Assembly: GCF_014904815.1 (NCBI RefSeq)
Contig: NZ_JACZFR010000016.1
Location: 61,641 to 125,640 of the forward strand
Origin: Microbulbifer taiwanensis
GTDB taxonomy: Bacteria > Pseudomonadota > Gammaproteobacteria > Pseudomonadales > Cellvibrionaceae
Direction of reading: 5' to 3'
DNA length: 64,000 nt
Of this stretch, positions 46,667-55,600 are shown in pieces (within the stretch, counting starts at the first letter, position 1; every line of letters begins with the position of its first letter). The notes beneath the pieces are model-generated. The model made no database searches, was not told the origin of the DNA, and saw only the letters and a list, made by a program, of their open reading frames with translations. The translations under genes and the position numbers were made by a program.

Positions 46667-47362
46667 CTATTCGTCACCCACCCGGGGGCGCCCCGGCCGG
46701 CGGTGCTCGATACGCAGGCCAACTCTCCGTTCAATTTCATCCACAAACCGGCGGTTGCCGGTCAGCTGGTTTCTCGACCAGGCCTCACTCAAAAACGCCA
46801 GCTCATCTGCCGGCACCCCGGCCTTTATAAATTCTTTGTAGGCGGCAACTCCCTGCTCGCCATTGCGCCCGAGGCGCCGCAGCTCCTCGTGGCCATCCAG
46901 TTCAAGCCCTTTCTCTACTCCGATCCGCGCCCTGTAGCTGGACCATTTGTACTGTCTCGGCCCACGCACCATGCCCGCGCGCACCGGATTCAATTCGATA
47001 TAGCGGCAGCAGGCCAGGAAATAGGACTCCGCCTGCACCACACTGGCCTTGAAGCGCCCCTCCCACAGAGAGCCCCTGCGCCCCTCCAGTTTGTTCACAT
47101 AGGCTGCCTGGCGTCCGGCGAGCCGTTTCATCAACAGGGAAACAGTTTCCGGCCTATCCCCCGGCTCCACCAGCAGGTGCACGTGGTTGGTCATCAGGCA
47201 CCAGGCGTAGAGCCTTATGTCCAGCTTTTCCTTCCACTCGAACAGATTGTCGCGGTAGTACTGATAGTCCTCATCCGCCAGGAACACCGGCTCCCGGTTG
47301 TGGCCCCGCTGGACTATATGATGGGGCATATTGGCTAGCAGTATTCTGGCCTTCCTTGGCAT
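46667..47362 (-). CDS. REP-associated tyrosine transposase (RAYT)
   Basis: A 231-residue Y1 HUH-type transposase of the TnpA-REP group. The HUH motif is H60-V-H62 in LMTNHVHLLVEP. The probable catalytic tyrosine is Y88 in GRQAAYVNKLEG, followed by the family's SLWEGRFKASVV. The N-terminus, MPRKARILLANMPHHIVQRGHNR, is typical. RAYTs are single-copy domesticated transposases thought to move or maintain REP palindromes. Many REP-like palindromes occur in this window, although none directly flanks the gene. It lies between the giant calcium-binding gene and the RHS-associated orphan, on the same strand, and appears intact. Confidence 0.93.
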   Translation of the reverse strand: MPRKARILLANMPHHIVQRGHNREPVFLADEDYQYYRDNLFEWKEKLDIRLYAWCLMTNHVHLLVEPGDRPETVSLLMKRLAGRQAAYVNKLEGRRGSLWEGRFKASVVQAESYFLACCRYIELNPVRAGMVRGPRQYKWSSYRARIGVEKGLELDGHEELRRLGRNGEQGVAAYKEFIKAGVPADELAFLSEAWSRNQLTGNRRFVDEIERRVGLRIEHRRPGRPRVGDE

Positions 47363-47490
47363 AGCTTTTCTCGATCTTGTTCAGGCGCTACTCCAAGCCT
47401 TTGTTTAATTGGGCGTCTAAAATAGATCTATTCCCTTTAACTCAGTCGCCTTTAACTCATTTCAGCTGTTTATTAAGCGGCTTGGGTCAC
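47363..47490. other. AT-rich spacer between orphan gene and RAYT
   Basis: 128 bases with a near-duplicate CCTTTAACTCA at 47436-47446 and 47450-47460. No gene, and no clear terminator was found. Confidence 0.5.
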
Positions 47491-47943
47491 TTAAAGTTCA
47501 ACCAGAACCTTTGCACCAGCAACCCTGAAGTTTTCTGCCGATTTAAAAAGCCCAGGCTCAGACTTATACTCGATTGAAAACAAACGCCCTCTGTGAATAT
47601 AAATAGAGAATCCCACTGAAATTCTTACATCTTCTACTACGCCATTCAGCATTCCAACAAAAACCTTGAGATCACCGTTTCGATTTAAGAAAAAATCACC
47701 CTCTGCCCAATCAATAAACTCTTGATCTCTAACACAATAGAATATTGTCTTTAGCCCGCTTGTCTGTCTAGCAACATAATCAAACTTATCAAGCTGACGA
47801 GTTAAAACTTCATTTGCCTCGTCAGACATAAACCCTCTCCAAGCAGACAAGCACGCCAACTCATATTCATACAGCCTCTTGCTTCCAAAAAAAATGTATA
47901 TCAGCCTTGATATTTTCGAGTAAAAACTCTCAATTACACTCAC
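47491..47943 (-). CDS. Orphan protein overlapping the RHS stop codon; putative immunity protein
   Basis: A 150-residue protein not recognised as a known family. It starts with a basic, aromatic segment (SKISRLIYIFFGSKRLYEYELACLSAWRGF) and continues as a mixed alpha/beta domain with strands such as DLKVFVGMLNG and RLFSIEYKSEP. No signal peptide is evident. The GTG at 47941-47943 is preceded at good spacing by GGAGG, which lies inside the end of the RHS gene. The genes overlap by 14 bases, a tight translational coupling. Base composition is markedly AT-rich, like the RHS tail and unlike the rest of the window. Size, position and composition match immunity genes of RHS/polymorphic toxins; the role is inferred. 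Confidence 0.7.
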   Translation of the reverse strand: MSVIESFYSKISRLIYIFFGSKRLYEYELACLSAWRGFMSDEANEVLTRQLDKFDYVARQTSGLKTIFYCVRDQEFIDWAEGDFFLNRNGDLKVFVGMLNGVVEDVRISVGFSIYIHRGRLFSIEYKSEPGLFKSAENFRVAGAKVLVEL

Positions 47944-50900
47944 ATGAACCTCCAGCTGCCGTCGCACCAGCACCGATTCCGGCACCCTTATATACATTTG
48001 GTATTCGATCTAGTTGTTGCAGTGGTTTAGGAAATCTCGGACCGAGATCCCTCCACCCCCTCGGGTAACGGAATGGATCATGTCGGTAGTGCCTAACAGG
48101 AGTCACATAATTTCCATTCCATTTATTACCACCCTTTAGCAACCACTTGCCAAAGGAATTGTTAAATCCTGGCCATTTTTTTGCTCGAGCTGGAACCCAA
48201 TGAGAAAACTCCTTGCCAGCTGCCTTTTTGCCAGCAGCACGCCAACCAGCAGCTCCACCAGCGGCAAAACCAAAGGCTATCCCTGCTAACTCCCCATTCC
48301 CATATGCATCAGAACATTTATTGACCGCACCATTGGTACCCATCCAATCGCGCACTTTGTCCGTGATCCCAAAAGAAATTGTATCTCCAAATCCGGCCGC
48401 TCCATCAACCATCCATTGAGGTAAAGGGTCACCCCAAGCCCATAAACCATATGGATCAAACAATGTGACGGGGTTCGCGTAGACATAAATGTAATTATTC
48501 AACCCTCCAATCAGCCCGGCAGGATCCCTGGAGATATATCTACCGCTTTGTGGATCAAAGTACCTCAAAAAATTCTGATTCAACTCTGACTCTTCATCAA
48601 CATACTGTCCTGGAAATCGCAAATTATTCCCAACAGTATCAACCAGAATCTCGGCCTTACCAAAAGCCTCATACCGAGCCTCCCAAACCACAGCCCCGGA
48701 CTTATCTAGCATCCGCTGCGGCGTACCCAGGTGATCATTCTGGTAGTAATAGATCTCGCCAGTAGAGATTCGCTGGAACAGCGGCTCGGTCATCCACGGC
48801 ATACCCAGCTTGAAGTGATACTCTTTGATCAGGTTACCGGACGAATCGTACTCGGCCGCCATGCCCTCCTTGTTATATAGGAAGTGGGTAACCTGTCCCG
48901 CTTCTTTGCGGATACGCTGCCCGTAGGGGTTGTACCGATACTCGCCGACGGTAGCGCCGTTCTTGTCAACGGCGACCAAGCGCTCCTCGTGGTTGTAGCG
49001 ATAGTCCCAGGTAACGCCGGCCTGCACCTTCTGCGTGGTATGACCGTTGTCGCTGTACTGGAAGCTGGCCGGATCGTCGCCGGTAGCTGCCGTCAGTTGG
49101 TTCTGGTCGTTGTACTGCAGTTCCGTTGACGAGGTCGGATTAAAGTTCTCATCTTCAACTTCGCCTACCGTATAGTCTGTGCGGTTGCCAACCCCGTCGT
49201 AACCAAACTGCTCGTTATTGGCCGCGTTGTCCAGCGGGTAGTCTGCTGCAGTTAGCCGATACAGATCGTCGTAATCAAACGCGTATTCGCCGTGCTCGGA
49301 AGTAATCTTGCGGATATTGCTCTCAAGATCGTACTCGTAGACGGCTTGGGCCTTGTCATTACCGGCGCTGTCTTCAAGCACCCGTTGCTTGACCCGCAGG
49401 AAATCGTCATAGCTCAGCGTGATCCTGTTGCCGCCGGGCAGCAGCAGCGTCTGCGGCGCCAGCCAGTGAAAGTCGGTCCAGGCCAGCTGCCCCTCGCCGG
49501 GAATATGCACCGCGGCTAGCTGTTTGTTTTTGTTGTAGTAATAGGTGTAGGTAATGCCTTCCGGATTGGTATAGGTCTTCTTCAGCCCATTGCCGTAGTA
49601 GCTGTAGCTGTAGGATTTGGAGAAGGCAATCTCGGCGGCCTGGGCACCCTCTCCGTAATAGTCCACCTTGACCGATTCCAGCCGGTTCAGGCTGTCGTAG
49701 GTGTAGGTCTCGCCATGGTGAATTATATCCGCGGTGGCATTGGCGGTATCGGCACCCGGCGTCTGCTTGTAACCGGTGTACTGGGCCTTGGCATTGTAGT
49801 GGTAGTCCACCACCTTGACCGGCTGCGGATTGCCCCTGTGTGCGTAGACCTGCAGCCTGCTCATTCGGCCCGCGTCGTCATAGCCGTAAACGCGCTTCTC
49901 CTGCTGCGGATTGGTCACCGCAACCAGGTTGCCGTTGGCATCGTAGTCGTAGACCCGCTGCTTGCCGGTGCCGATATAGTCGTGCTTGGTCTCGGTCTTG
50001 AGGCGATCGTTTCGGTCGTAGGTGTAGACCGTCAGGCGGCCCTCCGGGTCCTTGACCTGCAGCAGGTTGTCGCGTGAATCGTAGGTGAATTCGGTTTTCT
50101 TGGCCTCGCCATTGACCGGATCGACGATGGCCACCAGCCGGTTCAGCTGGTCGTATTCGTATTGCTCGGTGTTTTCCAGCGCATCGGTATCCGAGGTCAG
50201 GTTGTCGCCCAGGTCGTAGCCGTAGGCGCGCAGGTATTCGAGGTTGTTGGCCTGCTGCTTGCTCTGCTCTATGCGGTCGCGCTTGTCGTAGCCCAGCTCC
50301 TCGGCATAAGTGGGATATTGGACCTTCGACAGCAGGTTCTGCTGGTAGCTGTACTCGGTGCGGTTCTGCTCGCCGTCGACGATTGCGCGCAAGCGGTTCT
50401 GGCTGTCGTACTCCAGGCCGATACTGGCGTCCTCGGCGTCGGTGATCGTCGCCAGGCGGTTGCCCTTGTCGTAGGTCAGCGCCAGTTGGTTGCCGCTGTC
50501 GTCAGTGACCGTCAGCGGCAGGCCGGAGGCGTTGTTGGTGATATGCAGGCTGCTGCCGCTGGCATCGGTAACCTTGACCAGGTCGCCGGCGGCGTCGTAC
50601 TCGTATTTGAAGCCCTGGCCGTAGGGGTTCAGGTCCGCGAGCAGGTTGCCGACGGCATCGTAGTCGCGAGTCCAGGTTTTCAGGCGCCCGTCGACGATGG
50701 TGTGGGCGTAGCCGTTAACGTCGTAGTCCCGGTACTCGGTGACTTTCTCCTCCGCGTCCGTGACCTTGGTGACGTTGCCGTAGCTGTCGTACTCCCAGCG
50801 GCTGGTGGCCAGCGCGGTGTTACCGGCGGTGGACTCGCCGGTGGTCTGGGTTTCCAGCTGCCCGTACTGGTCATAGGTGTAGCGTGTGATGCGCTGGTCC

Positions 50901-52522
50901 GCTGTGCCGGCGGCCTCGGTCAGGGTGATCAGGTTGCCGCGCTCGTCGTATTCGTACTCAGTAATGACACCGCGCTCGTCGCGCTCCTTGAGCGGCAGGG
51001 TGAGCTTTGTGTTCCACTCGGTGGTGGTGTAGGTACCGTCCGGGTTTTCGACGCGGGTGACGTTGCGGAAGGTGTCGTAGAAGCGCTTGGTTTCCAGGCC
51101 GCGGGCATCGGTGGTCTTACTGCTGAGGATACGAATAGGCTTAAATTGGAGCGGGGATTGATAGCCACCTTTGGATTGATACTGGCGTGCAACGTCTTTG
51201 GCCGTGCGGTTGTCTGCAAATTCGTATGCGGTTTCAAACTGCAACTGACCGCCAACTTGGCGTTTGATTAGCATGTTCAGGGCGTTATACCAGCTTTCGG
51301 TAACTACGCCCGACTTGTCACTATGGGTGACCTTGTAGACCTTATCTGCGTTGACGCTTTGGCTGTAGCTTACGCCGCTTCCATCTTCCCGCTCATAGCC
51401 ATTAATATGCCCATCTGCGTTAATGGAAAATGTCGTCACCTGGCCCTTTGGATCCAGCAACGTGGAAGGTACAATCTTTTTGTTGGCACCCGGTTTTTGG
51501 TAACTGTAATGCCATTCTTGCCCGCGAACATCTGTGACTGACACAAGTTTCAGGTATGTCAAAGGATTGCTCTGGTCCTCACCGTAGTGGTAGACAACCT
51601 CGCGGCCAGTGTAATCCTCGAGTCTTTTCAGGCGATGAACGGTTTCAGTCCCCGCCGTGCCCAAATTATGCTGGTATGACTGCCAGTGGTAGGTAATAAC
51701 GATGTTACCCAGATGGTCGCGAATGTGTTTGAGACGGCCACCTTCGTAGTCCATGGAGACACGGACGCCGTTACTGTCGTGGTAGTAAGCGATCTTACCG
51801 CCTTGGTAGAAAATGACGTTGCCCTTGCGATCCCGCCAAGTATAGTCATCACCTTCTTTTGTAATAGTATTGTTCAGCAGCGAGTGGAATAAACTGCTGG
51901 TTTCATCAATGCACCCAAGGCTTTCATCAGAAACCTCGAAGGTTTCCGGGCGATACGCCAGATTATTGCGATAAAGGTAGAACTGATAGAGCTGTTTGCA
52001 GGAGATTCCAATAGGGGCTGATTGTTGCGCCGATTGGAAACGTCCAAAGCGCCCCACCGCACCGACACTCTGCGAGCGGAAGTATTGTTTGCCCAGAAGC
52101 TCTTTCGCAGCGAGCTTCTCTTCTGACTCGTAAAGATCGAAAGCGTCTACTTTACCGAGTGAGATACCACCCAAGCCCGCCTTATCCCTGCCACTGTATT
52201 CCGCGTAGGTCTGAACAGGATTCCAACGACTGTTCCACTCCCAGCCGTTACTAGTCCAGCGCCGGGTCATACGCACGTAGCCACCGAGGACCTTAACCCG
52301 CATATCCTCCAGGTCTTCCATATTCTCAGATGTGGCGGTGCGAGGCTGGGCACCGTCGCTGGAAATGCCAGGCTTTGAATGGGAGCCAATTGATAACGTG
52401 GACAATGCCAGGGTTAAAGTTGTAATGATCGCAGCTTTCCAGCGATTGGAGGCCGCCGACTTTTCTCGGCTATCTCCAGCCTGGCACTGCTGGCGCATCT
52501 GATCCCCGGTATAGAACTTCAT
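47930..52522 (-). CDS. RHS/YD-repeat protein with variable C-terminal tail (putative polymorphic toxin)
   Basis: A 1530-residue RHS-family protein. An N-terminal hydrophobic segment (about residues 28-48, AAIITTLTLALSTLSIG) is probably an export signal. YD repeats (such as YEYDERGNLITLTEAAG and YTYDRNDRLKTETKH) run from about residue 230 to 1310 and should form the hollow beta-cocoon. The core signature ends near residue 1350 with RDPAGLIGGLNNYIYVYANP and FDPYGL. The roughly 175-residue tail beyond it is unlike the core: it has glycine/alanine-rich and basic parts and RHYRHDPFRYPRGW, and ends SCECN. The tail DNA is AT-rich. The effector activity is not identifiable by eye. The gene lies 163 bases downstream of the 3603-residue protein gene, probably in the same transcript. 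Confidence 0.88.
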   Translation of the reverse strand: MKFYTGDQMRQQCQAGDSREKSAASNRWKAAIITTLTLALSTLSIGSHSKPGISSDGAQPRTATSENMEDLEDMRVKVLGGYVRMTRRWTSNGWEWNSRWNPVQTYAEYSGRDKAGLGGISLGKVDAFDLYESEEKLAAKELLGKQYFRSQSVGAVGRFGRFQSAQQSAPIGISCKQLYQFYLYRNNLAYRPETFEVSDESLGCIDETSSLFHSLLNNTITKEGDDYTWRDRKGNVIFYQGGKIAYYHDSNGVRVSMDYEGGRLKHIRDHLGNIVITYHWQSYQHNLGTAGTETVHRLKRLEDYTGREVVYHYGEDQSNPLTYLKLVSVTDVRGQEWHYSYQKPGANKKIVPSTLLDPKGQVTTFSINADGHINGYEREDGSGVSYSQSVNADKVYKVTHSDKSGVVTESWYNALNMLIKRQVGGQLQFETAYEFADNRTAKDVARQYQSKGGYQSPLQFKPIRILSSKTTDARGLETKRFYDTFRNVTRVENPDGTYTTTEWNTKLTLPLKERDERGVITEYEYDERGNLITLTEAAGTADQRITRYTYDQYGQLETQTTGESTAGNTALATSRWEYDSYGNVTKVTDAEEKVTEYRDYDVNGYAHTIVDGRLKTWTRDYDAVGNLLADLNPYGQGFKYEYDAAGDLVKVTDASGSSLHITNNASGLPLTVTDDSGNQLALTYDKGNRLATITDAEDASIGLEYDSQNRLRAIVDGEQNRTEYSYQQNLLSKVQYPTYAEELGYDKRDRIEQSKQQANNLEYLRAYGYDLGDNLTSDTDALENTEQYEYDQLNRLVAIVDPVNGEAKKTEFTYDSRDNLLQVKDPEGRLTVYTYDRNDRLKTETKHDYIGTGKQRVYDYDANGNLVAVTNPQQEKRVYGYDDAGRMSRLQVYAHRGNPQPVKVVDYHYNAKAQYTGYKQTPGADTANATADIIHHGETYTYDSLNRLESVKVDYYGEGAQAAEIAFSKSYSYSYYGNGLKKTYTNPEGITYTYYYNKNKQLAAVHIPGEGQLAWTDFHWLAPQTLLLPGGNRITLSYDDFLRVKQRVLEDSAGNDKAQAVYEYDLESNIRKITSEHGEYAFDYDDLYRLTAADYPLDNAANNEQFGYDGVGNRTDYTVGEVEDENFNPTSSTELQYNDQNQLTAATGDDPASFQYSDNGHTTQKVQAGVTWDYRYNHEERLVAVDKNGATVGEYRYNPYGQRIRKEAGQVTHFLYNKEGMAAEYDSSGNLIKEYHFKLGMPWMTEPLFQRISTGEIYYYQNDHLGTPQRMLDKSGAVVWEARYEAFGKAEILVDTVGNNLRFPGQYVDEESELNQNFLRYFDPQSGRYISRDPAGLIGGLNNYIYVYANPVTLFDPYGLWAWGDPLPQWMVDGAAGFGDTISFGITDKVRDWMGTNGAVNKCSDAYGNGELAGIAFGFAAGGAAGWRAAGKKAAGKEFSHWVPARAKKWPGFNNSFGKWLLKGGNKWNGNYVTPVRHYRHDPFRYPRGWRDLGPRFPKPLQQLDRIPNVYKGAGIGAGATAAGGSCECN

Positions 52523-52685
52523 TCTAGTTTTCCTGATCTTTAATGGTGGCCACTCTTCGCGAGGCCCATCCTGCTGTTATCAATTGTGTCGCTGCCTCGC
52601 TCCGCACGCGAACCTGGATTACCTCGGTCCCGGCGAAAACTCCTCACCGGGACATTCTCTGAGGGACAGGAACGTACTGAGCAAT

Positions 52686-55600
52686 TTATTGCGGATTGGC
52701 GTCCTTGTTACAGTCATCACAACTCGGGTCCGGCTCGCACTGAAGGCCGCCCGAATCGCCGCCGATCGGCGAATATTCGCCGCCGTAGCTGGAGCCGCTG
52801 CCACCGGGGCCGCCGTAGTAGTAGCCACCGCTGCCACCACCGCCACCGCCGGAGGAACCACAGGATCCGGAGGAAGCCGTGCTCCAGTGGGTGGAGGTAC
52901 CACCCGGCACCGTCTGCCCATTGGCACACTGGCTCTGGTAACCGACGTTGTACTGGAAGCTGTGGTTGCCGCAGCCGGCGCCGCTGGCTCCGCCCTCTTC
53001 GTTGGGGTTGAAGTCGCGCAGGGCGGTGATGCGATAGGGGATGTAGATGACTTCCCCCGCCTCCAGGGTTTCCGGCACCTCGGCCAGGAACTCGAAGGAC
53101 ACCACATCGTTGCCGGACGGCAGCGCACCGTGTACTTCATCCGCACGGATCAGGCCGTAGTTGGTGAGGCTCAGCTCGCCGGTAAACACATCACCCTTCT
53201 TCATATCCGGCAGGGTGACGCTGATCGGGTCCAGCATAACCACCGCCACCGGCACATTGGTTTCGAAGGTGGCTTCCAGCTTGATCTCGTAGCGGTCTTC
53301 CAGGTTGATTTCGTTCACCTGCCACTCGACGGTGACAATCTGGTTCATCAGAAAGACTTCTTCCGCAATCGTTGCACCGGGCTTGACCCACAGGCGGCCG
53401 GAGACGCTCTCGTGGTCGAAGGCGCTCACGCGATAGGCGTAGCGGCCAGCGGGCAGGTCTTTCAGCAGGGCCTCGCCGTTGGCGTCGCTGCTGATAGTGC
53501 GGGTCTCCGACAGCACCTGTTCGTTTTGCAGTTCTATCTTGGCGCCGATCAGGCCCGGGATCAGCTGGTTGTCCTCACCCAGGGTGGCGGTGTAGATATC
53601 GCTGATATGGAAGAAGGCATCGCCGATTTCCGACGTCACCACCGCTACGAACATCTGCACCGTAAAGCGGTGGCCACCGTCGCCCTCCACCAGCAGGTGG
53701 AATTCGTAGTTGCCCTGCTCTACAGAGGTATCCGGACTGAAGGTGACGCTGATATCGCGGCTGGCGCCGATATCCATATCGCCGAGATTTGCCGTGCCGT
53801 CGAGGCGCACCCAGGTCGGGGCCGGGTTCTGCTCGCTGTCCACCAGGGTCAGGGTGGCATTGCGCAGCACATCGAAACCGGAATTCTTCAGCGCGAAGGT
53901 TTCGGTGGTATTGCCGCCGAGGGCGACGCCGCTGTCGATAAACGCGGGCGCAGCCTTGATAAGCGGGCGACTCTCGGACAGGCGGTATTCCAGCGCTATG
54001 TCTTCCAGCACCTGTGCCACGCCGTTGACGTCCGCCAGCACCTGGAAGTAGAGGAAGCCGTTTTCCGGAGCCAGGTTGTCGCCGGACAGAGTCAGGTTGA
54101 TCACGCCCTTCTGTTGCGGGGCCAGTTCGATCACCGAACCCAGGTCCAGGTGCAGGCCCGCGGGTATCTGCAACTGCTCCGCTCCCGGCTCCGCCACCGA
54201 TACCAGGCGCACATTGCCGAGTTCGCTGCCGTGACCGGCCTTCACGCTGATGGGCACCGCCTGGTTGTAATTGCGCGGAATATTGATATTCACCTGCCGC
54301 GGGCTCACGTCAGATGTGAGCACCGCAAACGCTCCCTGGTTGGGCCGGCCGAGGCTGTCCGGGTGAATCACGGAAACACGCCAGTTGCCGCTCTGCCCCT
54401 GGGGGTCGAATTCGTAGGAGAAGCTGCCGTCGCTATCGGTAATCACCAATACCTGCCGCTCGAAGCCGCGCACTTCCATCACCAGGGTCAGAGGTACATT
54501 GCCGCTGGGCGATGCGCTGCTGCGATCCAGGGCGCGGCCATTAATAGTGACCCTTTCCTCGGCGCTGTAGATCTGCGCCGGTGTTACCGCCGTCAGCTCG
54601 CCGTAGTAGGCGGTCTCCTGCAGCGACGCCTGGATGCGGGTGCCGTTGCCCTCGATCAGTACCTGTGTCGGCTTGCCGCTGTGGTAGCGGAAATGATCGA
54701 TTTCCAGTGCCACGGTGACCTGGTCCGGCGCCGCCTGCGGAATCGGCACCTCTATCCAGTCGGAGACGAAGGTCTCGCCGGGTTGCAGGCGCGCGACCGT
54801 CTCGCCGCTGGCGACGGTGATGACATCGCCGGTAAATTGCTGCACCGGCTGGGTGGAGAGCAGGTTGCCGTCGGCGTCCTCGATGCGGATGCGCACTTCG
54901 TCCGACGGGTTGCCGCCGTTGCTGCGCGCCACCAGCACTTCGGTTTCCACCAGGGAGCTGTTCTCCATGGTGAAACGCACCCTGCCCAGACCGCCGCGGT
55001 AGACGGTATCGGTCTCCAGGCCGAGGCGCAGGGCGGCGTCGCCCACCAGCACTTCGTCTTCTGCGCGAATAAATACCGCCTCGCCGGGCAGCGGCGACTG
55101 CTCCAGGCGCAGCTGCAGATTGCTGAGGGTATCCAGCTTCTCGTAGCCACCGATCACGATCGGCACTTCCACCAGGCCGCCGGCGGCGACAGAGAAGCTG
55201 GCGGACTGGTGCTCGCGCTCTGCCCCGCCGTCGCTGACAGTGGCAAACAGCTGCACGCCGGAGACGTCGCCGCTGCCGCGGTTCTGCACGCGGAAGCGCA
55301 CTTCGTTCATCACACCGCGCTTGATGGCGGTGTCGCCGTCTTCGGGCTCGATTACTTCCACCGACAGTGCCGGCAGCAACAGGCTGTGGCCGATGCTGGT
55401 CGCACCTTGGTCGTCCTCGGCGATAACCGTGTAGCGGCGCTCGGCAACGGCACCCTGGGCTGCCGCGGTGTAGCTCTCGTCCGCGAAGCCGGTCGGGTTG
55501 CCGCCTTGGGGAATCAATGCACTGGTGATTTCCTGCAGGTCGCCGTCCTCGCCGACATAGACGCGGTAGCCGGCGATGGCCGTGCCGCTGTGGTTCCACT

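Noticed and set aside
44140..46830. 896-codon open frame on the plus strand opposite the calcium-binding repeat gene
   Set aside because: It has no recognisable family, crosses the real gene's start and the RAYT end, and shows shadow-frame composition.
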